Origin: Flavobacteriaceae bacterium
Lineage (GTDB): Bacteria; Bacteroidota; Bacteroidia; Flavobacteriales; Flavobacteriaceae
Assembly: GCA_015493405.1 (NCBI GenBank)
Contig: WGDF01000151.1
Span: 1-5,442, forward strand
Reading direction: 5' to 3'
DNA: 5,442 nucleotides
Shown: positions 1 to 5,442 of the stretch, piece by piece
Layout: each line of letters begins with the position of its first letter
Numbering within the stretch: position 1 is the first letter of the stretch
Notes under the pieces: generated by a model
Database searches by the model: none
Told to the model about the DNA's origin: nothing
Seen by the model: only the letters and a program-made list of their open reading frames with translations
Program-made: the position numbers and the translations under genes

Positions 1-1
1 A

Positions 2-91
2 GTCAAAGTCAAAAAATTACTTCAAACGGCTCTGAAAAATACCGATTTAGAATTTACAATTCAAAAACAAAAAATTCTGATTAGAAAAAAA
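2..91 (+). other. C-terminal half of an STN (secretin/TonB N-terminal) signalling domain within SusC
   Basis: The first 30 visible residues contain VKKLLQTALKNTDLEF, then IQKQKILIRKK. This matches the end of the STN fold: a helix carrying the pattern LLxxxLKxTxLxF, a turn, and a short hydrophobic strand of the type IxxxxIxI. In FecA-type transducers this periplasmic domain contacts the FecR-like anti-sigma factor and reports substrate occupancy. The first half of the domain lies outside the window. The role as signal transducer is inferred from the family; no regulator gene is visible here. Confidence 0.82.
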
Positions 92-3000
92 ATAAGCTCA
101 GGTGCCTTAAGAAGTTCCAAAAAGATTCAAGCTTTGACACAACAAGTCAAAAATGTTCGAGGTACTGTGGTTGATGAAACAGATATGGGTTTGCCCGGTG
201 TCGCAGTTGTTATAAAAGGAACAAAAATTGGAACAACTACTGATTTTGACGGCAAATATAGCATAGAAGCATCACCGGATGACATTTTGGTATTTTCCTT
301 TATGGGATATACTAATAAGGAAATCAAAGTAGGCAATCAAACCAAAATAGATGTCAAATTAGAACCGTCCAAAAATGTATTGGATGAAGTTATTATTGCC
401 GGTGTGGCATCCGGAACGTCCAAGAAAAAAATGTCGGTTTCTGTTACAAAAGTTAAAGCCAACCAGCTTAATATGACCGATCAGCCTTCTATAGCTAATG
501 CTTTGACCGGAAAAATTGCCGGTGCGCAAATCACTTCTTTTAACGGCTCACCCGGTTCAGCCGCATCAATTGTTTTACGAGGCGCCAAACAATTAAATGG
601 CGATGGCGGATTAATGATATTGATGGATGGCGTTTTGATGTCCGGTTCATTGGCTGATATCAATGCCGATGATGTCGAATCAGCAGAACTAGTCAAAGGA
701 GCAGCCGCATCGTCGCTTTATGGTTCTAAAGCTGCCAATGGCGTTTTGGTCATAACAACCAAGAGAGGAACAAAACTCAAAGATAATGAAACTGCAGTAA
801 CCATCCGAAATAAAGCCAGTGTTCAAGAAATTGCCAAATATTTAGAATTGGCCCAACACCATCCTTATGAATTGGCTTTGGATTGGTTGTCAACCGATCA
901 ATATACCAAGTACAATTTTGTAAATTATCCTGCCGGTTACGATGGGGCTTGGAACCCAAATGTGGTCGGAGACAGAGTTATCAAGTCCGATGCTTATATG
1001 GATTTGCCCTATCGCGTTAATCACGATTTTCAAAAAGAACTCTTTACACGTGGTTTATCTTATACCAATTATGTAGCCTTGGCACATAGGGGACAAAAAA
1101 CGAATATGTTTTTATCTTTCGAAAATTTTACAAATCAAGGTATTGTTATCGAAACCGGCGGGTATAAACGCAAGAGTATTCGGGTCAATATTGATCATAA
1201 GTTAAATGATAAATTTAATATTTCGACCAGTAACAATTTTATTAAAACTCACAATGATTTTATGGGGGGTGGTACAGCGGCATTCTTCAATGCTTTGATG
1301 TTGGAACCCGATGCCAATGTATATAAGAATAACCCTGACGGACAGAAGTATTTCTACTATCCGAGTCAATGGTCACAAATCGTTCACAATCCCTTATATG
1401 ATCTATGGCGTAAACAAAGTTATTCTGAAAAAATGCGCTATTTGGGCAGTTTTAAAGCCAATTGGAAAATCTTAAAGGATTTAACATTTAAAAACGAATA
1501 TGCCACAGAAATACAATTTTATAATAGTGAAAACATTACCCCTTTCGGTACTTATGATGGTATTCAGAATAATCATTTAACCCAAACGCATGGGAATATG
1601 TCACGTTATGACTCACGCATTGTCAGTCAAACTTATAGAAGCACTTTGGTTTATAAACATACTTGGGACGAACTCAAATTTGTTGGAAAGTTGAGTTATT
1701 TATATGAAAGTAACGCTTTAAGAAGTTATAAAACCAGTCCTAACAGCACTTTTGATTTACCCGATTTACCTTCGTTTAACTATTTGAGCAATACAACAAC
1801 TACGGATTATCATAGTCAGACGCTGGCTTCAGACTATTTTGCGATTGCATCATTCCAATATAAAGACCGTTATATTTTAGATGCCTTATTTCGTAGAGAC
1901 GGTTCTTCTTTATTCGGGCCCAATCAGCGTTGGCAAAACTATTACCGTTTTTCGGGCGCTTATCGTTTGACTAAAGATTTTGAGATTCCGGGTATTCAAG
2001 AATTAAAATTACGTGCAGCTTATGGGGTTGCCGGTTTGCGTCCCGGATTCAGCTACCAGTATGAGACTTTTCAAAGTGTTGCCGGTGGAGGTTATGTTAA
2101 AAATACTTTGGGTAATAAAAACTTGAAACCGTCTCGTTCTGCAGAAGCAGAAGTTGGAATTGACGCCTCATTTTTAGACCGGTTTTATTTGGAAACAACT
2201 TATTCGCAAACTAAAACCACGGACCAATTTGTGCTCAAGCCCTTGGCACCTATGTTTGGCGGCTTTAAGTTCCAATGGGTAAATGATGGTACAGTTGAGT
2301 CACATACATTTGAAACTTTGCTCAATGCCAAAATTTTGAAAAAAGCTTTAAAATGGAAAATAGGTATTACATTTACCAAGACCAATTCTACGATAACACA
2401 GTTGGGTATTCCCAGTTTTAGCACTGGGCCTCGCGGTGCTTTTCGTATAGCGGAAGGCGAAGCTTACGGTACGATGTACGGGTGGGATTTTGTTCGTACT
2501 TTAGACCAAATGGCACAACAGTTATCTGCCGGAGATGATATCAATAATTATGTTGTCAATAGAGATGGGGTTGTGGTTAGGAAAGATGCAGTTGGAACCG
2601 TTAACGAACAACCCTTTCATGTATTAGATGCTGATGGTAATAACAAAATAATGCCTATCGGTAATGTAACCCCGGATTTTTATATGACACTTAACAATAC
2701 TTTTAACTATAAAAAATTCACTTTTTATATGTTATGGCGTTGGAAACAAGGTGGCGATATTTACAATGCAACAGCACAATATCTGGTCAGAGATTTACGC
2801 CATCCTATGATGGATCAAATACACACCAAGCCCGAAAACAAAAAAACAGTTAATTATTATCAAAGTCTGTACGATGCCGATGCCCTCAATGGCTTTTGGG
2901 TTGAGGATGGTAGTTACTTAAAATTAAGTGAACTTTCAATTTTTTACAACCTGGATTTCAAAAAATCCGGTACTATCAGCAAGTATGTGAAACGGGTTAA

Positions 3001-3145
3001 AATAGGTTTATCTGGTAACAATCTTTTGACATTTTCCAAGTATTCCGGTTATGATTCTGAAGCAGGTTACAAAGGCTTTACCTTTGATAATTACGGTTAT
3101 CCTAATTTTAGAAAATATTCACTCTCAATTGAGTTTAAACTTTAA
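2..3145 (+). CDS. SusC/RagA-family TonB-dependent outer-membrane transporter with N-terminal STN domain (5' partial)
   Basis: Outer-membrane beta-barrel that imports a substrate captured by its SusD partner, energised by TonB-ExbBD. The frame is open from base 2, giving 1047 visible residues. Visible order: the end of an STN domain (residues 1-30); a linker; a carboxypeptidase-regulatory-like beta-sandwich (about 52-122, VRGTVVDE to KLEP); a TonB-box-like LDEVIIAG (127-134); a plug domain (about 139-256) ending in ANGVLVITTKRG; then a 22-strand-type barrel to the C-terminal FKL. Late SusC hallmarks are a degenerate DADGNNKI loop (876-883) followed by IGNVTPDF, and FWVEDGSYLKL (nt 2894-2926). 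Signal peptide and first half of STN are missing; from family lengths I expect about 60-70 further residues upstream. A TTG at 134 could open a 1003-residue ORF, but it lies between two domains and has no ribosome site, so it is read as an internal Leu. Family assignment is very secure; the substrate is unknown. RagA-type peptide import is as possible as glycan import. Confidence 0.96.
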   Translation, partial: VKVKKLLQTALKNTDLEFTIQKQKILIRKKISSGALRSSKKIQALTQQVKNVRGTVVDETDMGLPGVAVVIKGTKIGTTTDFDGKYSIEASPDDILVFSFMGYTNKEIKVGNQTKIDVKLEPSKNVLDEVIIAGVASGTSKKKMSVSVTKVKANQLNMTDQPSIANALTGKIAGAQITSFNGSPGSAASIVLRGAKQLNGDGGLMILMDGVLMSGSLADINADDVESAELVKGAAASSLYGSKAANGVLVITTKRGTKLKDNETAVTIRNKASVQEIAKYLELAQHHPYELALDWLSTDQYTKYNFVNYPAGYDGAWNPNVVGDRVIKSDAYMDLPYRVNHDFQKELFTRGLSYTNYVALAHRGQKTNMFLSFENFTNQGIVIETGGYKRKSIRVNIDHKLNDKFNISTSNNFIKTHNDFMGGGTAAFFNALMLEPDANVYKNNPDGQKYFYYPSQWSQIVHNPLYDLWRKQSYSEKMRYLGSFKANWKILKDLTFKNEYATEIQFYNSENITPFGTYDGIQNNHLTQTHGNMSRYDSRIVSQTYRSTLVYKHTWDELKFVGKLSYLYESNALRSYKTSPNSTFDLPDLPSFNYLSNTTTTDYHSQTLASDYFAIASFQYKDRYILDALFRRDGSSLFGPNQRWQNYYRFSGAYRLTKDFEIPGIQELKLRAAYGVAGLRPGFSYQYETFQSVAGGGYVKNTLGNKNLKPSRSAEAEVGIDASFLDRFYLETTYSQTKTTDQFVLKPLAPMFGGFKFQWVNDGTVESHTFETLLNAKILKKALKWKIGITFTKTNSTITQLGIPSFSTGPRGAFRIAEGEAYGTMYGWDFVRTLDQMAQQLSAGDDINNYVVNRDGVVVRKDAVGTVNEQPFHVLDADGNNKIMPIGNVTPDFYMTLNNTFNYKKFTFYMLWRWKQGGDIYNATAQYLVRDLRHPMMDQIHTKPENKKTVNYYQSLYDADALNGFWVEDGSYLKLSELSIFYNLDFKKSGTISKYVKRVKIGLSGNNLLTFSKYSGYDSEAGYKGFTFDNYGYPNFRKYSLSIEFKL
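155..367 (+). other. Carboxypeptidase-regulatory-like (CarboxypepD_reg) domain of SusC
   Basis: About 71 residues with the standard signature of this beta-sandwich: VRGTVVDE, then LPGVAVVIKGTKIGTTTD, FDGKYSI, a hydrophobic strand ILVFSFMGY, and a final strand ending in VKLEP. The domain is found between the signal peptide or STN region and the TonB box in most SusC-type transporters. Its exact function is not settled. Here it follows the STN domain after a polar linker of about 20 residues. Confidence 0.9.
380..403 (+). other. Predicted TonB box of SusC
   Basis: Encodes LDEVIIAG, directly after the CarboxypepD_reg domain and ahead of the plug. SusC proteins typically have LDEVVVVGYGTQKK at this place; here the following residues are VASGTSKKK, so the usual GYGT turn is altered while the basic tail is kept. 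The segment is expected to reach into the periplasm and pair with TonB. The assignment rests on position and similarity to the family consensus. Confidence 0.75.
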
Positions 3146-3151
3146 ACCCCT

Positions 3152-3217
3152 ATGAATATGAAATCATTATATAAAATCCTTATAGTATTGTTGTCGGTTA
3201 CAGTTATGCAAAGCTGT
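3152..3217 (+). other. Lipoprotein signal peptide and lipidated Cys22 of the SusD-family protein
   Basis: Basic start (K4, K8), hydrophobic core ILIVLLSVTV, then lipobox MQSC with Cys22 as the modified residue. The residues after Cys are SKLD, a lysine plus acidic residue near the +2 to +4 positions, loosely like the Bacteroidota surface-export signals described in Capnocytophaga. Surface display is expected for every SusD; the export motif itself is a weak match. Confidence 0.85.
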
Positions 3218-4660
3218 TCCAAACTCGATGTTAAGAACATTAACAATCCGGATCGCGACCATGTTTTATCTTCTCCCGAAGGGCTTAAAGCACTTGCAGG
3301 AAGTTTGTTTAACCAATGGTTTCGTACCGAGCAACATAATTTGAACTCTCCCGGTCCTTCCTTATGGGTGATGGCCGATTGGGGCACTGTTACTTTTGCT
3401 AATTATGGTTGTGTCGATTTGTCGAAAGAACCACGTGAGTTTTACAACAACACACCATCGTATCGCTACCATCGCAATATCAGAAATTATTGGCGCAATA
3501 TGTATAGTGTCCTATCCAGTGCCAATGATGTATTAACCGGTTTAAACAAAGGGATTCAAATAGGTGAAAACGGACAAGATACCCCAATGGTCAAAGGTAT
3601 GGCCTATATGATGCAAGGTTTGGCTAATGGTTACATCGGTTTGATTTTTGACAAAGGTTTTCCATCCGATGAAGACACTGATTTAGAACATTTGGATGCA
3701 ACGCCTTATACTGCTTCTATTGATATGGCTATAAATCAGTTGGAAAAAGCCATTCAAGTTTTTGATAACAACCAATTTACCTTACCACAAGAATGGATGA
3801 CACGGCCCTTTACCAATGAAGATTTATCCAAAATAGCCCATTCTTTTATTGCCCGTTTGATGGTATATTCGGCACGTAATCAAGCGCAAACGGATGCCAT
3901 TGATTGGCAAACGGTTTTAAATCATACACAAGCCGGAATCACAGAAGATTTTGCTATTGACGGTGATGGTAACGGCAGTGATCGCAAATGGATGTCTTGG
4001 CTTAAATATTATATGGCGCGGCCATCTTGGGGGAAAGTAGATATGCGGATTATACATATGTTAGATCCGAACCAACCAGCCAATTGGCCGGATGCCGGAT
4101 TATCGGCATTGCCCAATGATGGGGTTATGAGTTCCGTTGATCAACGCGCAACTACAGACTTTGCTTATAATTCAGCTAACAACAGACCCGAGCGTGGCAC
4201 ATATCGTTGGTCCACATATCGTTATACGCGATTTGATAATTATATTCAGGCTCATTTTTTTGCACCTGTTGTATTAATGCGTAAAGCGGAAAATGATTTA
4301 TTAAAAGCCGAGGCCTTGACCCATTTAAATCGTTTTGCCGATGCCGCTATTATTATCAATACCGGCACCCGTGTCAACCGCGGTCATTTGGCACCGGTGT
4401 CTAATAATGGTAATGATGTGATAGCTGCCATTAATTATGAACGAACGATAGAATTGCCCTTAACGGGAATGGGAATTGAATATTTTGATATGCGCCGCCA
4501 TGATCGTTTACAAGATGGTTCGTTACTGCATTTTCCTATTCCGGCTCAGCAATTGGAAATTTTGCAAAAACCATTTTATACTTTTGGAGGAATTAATCCC
4601 CAATACGGTGTTCCCGGAGAAGATGTTGCTATTAACGGTTGGTTTACACCTGCACCCTAA
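3152..4660 (+). CDS. SusD/RagB-family surface nutrient-binding lipoprotein
   Basis: Surface lipoprotein of 502 residues that caps the SusC barrel and hands over substrate. A signal peptide (1-21) ends in the lipobox VMQSC with Cys22 as the lipidated residue. The mature start SKLDVKNINNPDRDHVL resembles a SusD subgroup with NPNNPDR-like N termini. Family features: a helix around 150-170 (GMAYMMQGLANGYIGL); TPR-like helices at 188-206 and 229-263; RGTYRWSTYRYTR (348-360); a conserved AENDLLKAEAL (379-389) followed by INTGTRVNRG; and the C-terminal ERTIELPLTGMGIEYFDMRR (430-449) with FPIPAQQLE. The length is normal for the family. It begins 6 bases after the SusC stop, so translational coupling is likely. 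Met3 (nt 3158) is an equally plausible start, giving MKSLYKIL; neither start has a Shine-Dalgarno sequence, which is usual in Bacteroidota. The substrate cannot be told from the sequence; the many aromatic residues fit sugar stacking but do not prove it. Confidence 0.96.
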   Translation: MNMKSLYKILIVLLSVTVMQSCSKLDVKNINNPDRDHVLSSPEGLKALAGSLFNQWFRTEQHNLNSPGPSLWVMADWGTVTFANYGCVDLSKEPREFYNNTPSYRYHRNIRNYWRNMYSVLSSANDVLTGLNKGIQIGENGQDTPMVKGMAYMMQGLANGYIGLIFDKGFPSDEDTDLEHLDATPYTASIDMAINQLEKAIQVFDNNQFTLPQEWMTRPFTNEDLSKIAHSFIARLMVYSARNQAQTDAIDWQTVLNHTQAGITEDFAIDGDGNGSDRKWMSWLKYYMARPSWGKVDMRIIHMLDPNQPANWPDAGLSALPNDGVMSSVDQRATTDFAYNSANNRPERGTYRWSTYRYTRFDNYIQAHFFAPVVLMRKAENDLLKAEALTHLNRFADAAIIINTGTRVNRGHLAPVSNNGNDVIAAINYERTIELPLTGMGIEYFDMRRHDRLQDGSLLHFPIPAQQLEILQKPFYTFGGINPQYGVPGEDVAINGWFTPAP

Positions 4661-4683
4661 ATTAATAAAATAATTATATTCAG
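4661..4683 (+). other. A/T-rich spacer and translation-initiation region between susD-like gene and LamG gene
   Basis: A 23-base spacer made almost only of A and T (ending TATATTCAG before the ATG). It has no GC-rich hairpin followed by a T run, so no intrinsic terminator, and no good match to the Bacteroidota promoter (TTG about 33 and TAnnTTTG about 7 bases before transcription start). It lacks a Shine-Dalgarno sequence. An A/T-rich, unstructured leader is a usual way for Bacteroidota genes to start translation. The reading is that the third gene is co-transcribed with the first two. Confidence 0.55.
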
Positions 4684-4743
4684 ATGAAAAAGATAATTTC
4701 TATATGCTTTTTATTCAGTTTAAGCCTTTTGGTTTCAAATTGT
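4684..4743 (+). other. Lipoprotein signal peptide and lipidated Cys20 of the LamG protein
   Basis: Starts MKKIISICFLF with a hydrophobic core through LSLLV and a lipobox VSNC; the codon TGT at 4741-4743 is the lipidated cysteine. The next residues are KKKD, a basic-then-acidic stretch close to the K-(D/E)-type surface-export signal reported for Bacteroidota lipoproteins. This supports ATG 4684 as the true start and a cell-surface location. Confidence 0.85.
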
Positions 4744-5442
4744 AAAAAGAAAGATTTGCCCGAATACCCCGGAAAATTGATTGTTCATGGTTTAGTCAAT
4801 ATTGTGATGCCGGGTTCGGATATTAATGATCCTAATTTACGTATGTATGCATTTAGCGGCAGTCATCAAAACGATTTAAGTTCATTGCCCGAAGGTGATT
4901 GGACCTATGAACTGTGGATTAATGTCGATCCTGATGCCTTAATTGGCAACAAAGATGCTATTAATGGTTTGTTTGCCGGAGGCGCATGTATTGGTGAACG
5001 CCGTCACAATTTTGAATTATACCTTATCAATGACCCTGATCCGGATGCCGATTTTGCTATTAAATATGGCAAATTGCAAGCCGGAGACGACAATCAAGTG
5101 GCCTCAATGCAGTCTGACCAAGCCCCTGAAAATTTACATTTCAATGAATGGATTCACGTAGCAATTTCGCGTTCCTCTTCAGATGGCGTAGCTAAATTTT
5201 ATATCAATGGAAAACTCATTGACAGCAGCATCGATCCGGTTTGGAAACAACCTGTTAGCGATGCTTGGCTTGATTTTAACTATATGTATCGTGGTTCTGC
5301 TATGCACTTTTTCAAAGGTGGTATGGATAATATACGCGTCTCAACAGTCGATCGTTATCCGACGGAATTTACACCGGATAGATCCAAGCATTATATTGTA
5401 GATCAATATACTTTGTTACAACTCAATTTAGATGAAGAACTG
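4684..5442 (+). CDS. LamG/concanavalin-A-like domain surface lipoprotein, SusE/SusF position (3' partial)
   Basis: The frame stays open from ATG 4684 to the window end, giving 253 residues without a stop. A signal peptide (1-19) with lipobox LVSNC puts the lipid on Cys20, followed by KKKD. Residues about 30-225 look like a laminin-G/ConA-like jelly roll: GDWTYELWINVD (71-82), FELYLIND (110-117), the hallmark EWIHVAISR (155-163) with KFYINGKLID (171-180), and FFKGGMDNIRVS (209-220). After it come DRYPTEFTPD and YTLLQLNLDEEL, resembling the tail that follows LamG domains in Bacteroidota (TL.L...DE.), so the protein probably continues. No catalytic glycoside-hydrolase motif is visible, so I read it as a binding protein, probably presenting substrate to the SusCD pair. 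It begins 23 bases after the SusD stop. Sugar binding is inferred from fold and position; LamG domains can also bind protein or serve as structural modules. Lipoprotein and fold calls are good; the ligand is unknown. Confidence 0.85.
   Translation, partial: MKKIISICFLFSLSLLVSNCKKKDLPEYPGKLIVHGLVNIVMPGSDINDPNLRMYAFSGSHQNDLSSLPEGDWTYELWINVDPDALIGNKDAINGLFAGGACIGERRHNFELYLINDPDPDADFAIKYGKLQAGDDNQVASMQSDQAPENLHFNEWIHVAISRSSSDGVAKFYINGKLIDSSIDPVWKQPVSDAWLDFNYMYRGSAMHFFKGGMDNIRVSTVDRYPTEFTPDRSKHYIVDQYTLLQLNLDEEL

Noticed and set aside
134..136. TTG as the start codon of the SusC gene
   Set aside because: The frame continues open to base 2 with STN-like protein; there is no signal peptide after the TTG and no ribosome site before it. 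The first in-frame ATG lies inside the CarboxypepD_reg domain, so no start in the window is acceptable.
1264..1269. Run of six G in an AT-rich gene as a possible phase-variation tract
   Set aside because: The run encodes MGGG in an intact frame, is short, and sits mid-barrel where a switch would be unusual. No support beyond the homopolymer itself.
127..3387. Small minus-strand open frames (127-336, 481-696, 777-959, 2200-2424, 3142-3387)
   Set aside because: All lie opposite strongly supported SusC or SusD coding sequence and show no recognisable domain or signal; they are antisense shadows.
4198..4223. 11-base direct repeat (CACATATCGTT, 15-base period) inside the SusD gene
   Set aside because: It encodes TYRWSTYRY, part of the RGTYxxSxY stretch that I recognise as a family feature of SusD proteins, so it is explained by coding rather than by a repeat element.
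4661..4683. Terminator or promoter between the second and third genes
   Set aside because: The partial A/T symmetry cannot form a stable stem, there is no GC-rich hairpin, and the Bacteroidota promoter hexamers are not matched.
4476..5401. Small plus-strand open frames at 4476-4673, 4943-5161 and 5207-5401
   Set aside because: They are out-of-frame readings over the end of the SusD gene and the LamG gene, both of which have clear protein-family evidence in the other frame.
1..5442. RNA genes, CRISPR arrays, insertion sequences or attachment sites
   Set aside because: The window is filled by three coding regions with only 6- and 23-base gaps; no tRNA-like fold, spaced repeat array, terminal inverted repeat or transposase was seen.

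Overview
The window is AT-rich and reads as a Bacteroidota chromosome fragment, most likely a Flavobacteriia-, Sphingobacteriia- or Chitinophaga-type organism. The evidence is a SusC/SusD outer-membrane nutrient-uptake pair, two lipoprotein signal peptides, and start codons preceded by A/T-rich DNA rather than Shine-Dalgarno sequences. Nothing in the sequence fixes the genus.

The layout is three genes, all on the plus strand, packed head to tail and filling essentially the whole window. From base 2 to 3145 lies a SusC/RagA-family TonB-dependent transporter whose 5' end is cut off by the window edge. Its reading frame is open from the first complete codon, and the first visible residues are the end of an STN domain, so the true start is upstream. 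After a 6-base gap comes a complete SusD/RagB-family surface lipoprotein (3152-4660). After a 23-base A/T-rich spacer comes a third gene (4684 to the window end) that is cut off at its 3' end. It encodes a lipoprotein with a laminin-G/concanavalin-A-like fold and sits where SusE/SusF-type surface substrate-binding proteins usually sit.

The three products would form one outer-membrane uptake machine. The SusC barrel is the TonB-powered channel, SusD is the lid that captures substrate, and the LamG lipoprotein is probably an accessory surface binder. The spacing suggests one transcript; no internal promoter or terminator is apparent. The STN domain on SusC suggests the operon is controlled by a FecI/FecR-type sigma/anti-sigma pair, which would lie outside the window if present. 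No enzyme gene is visible, so the substrate (glycan, peptide or other) cannot be named. This is a recognisable type of system; the less ordinary points are the STN-bearing SusC and the LamG third gene.
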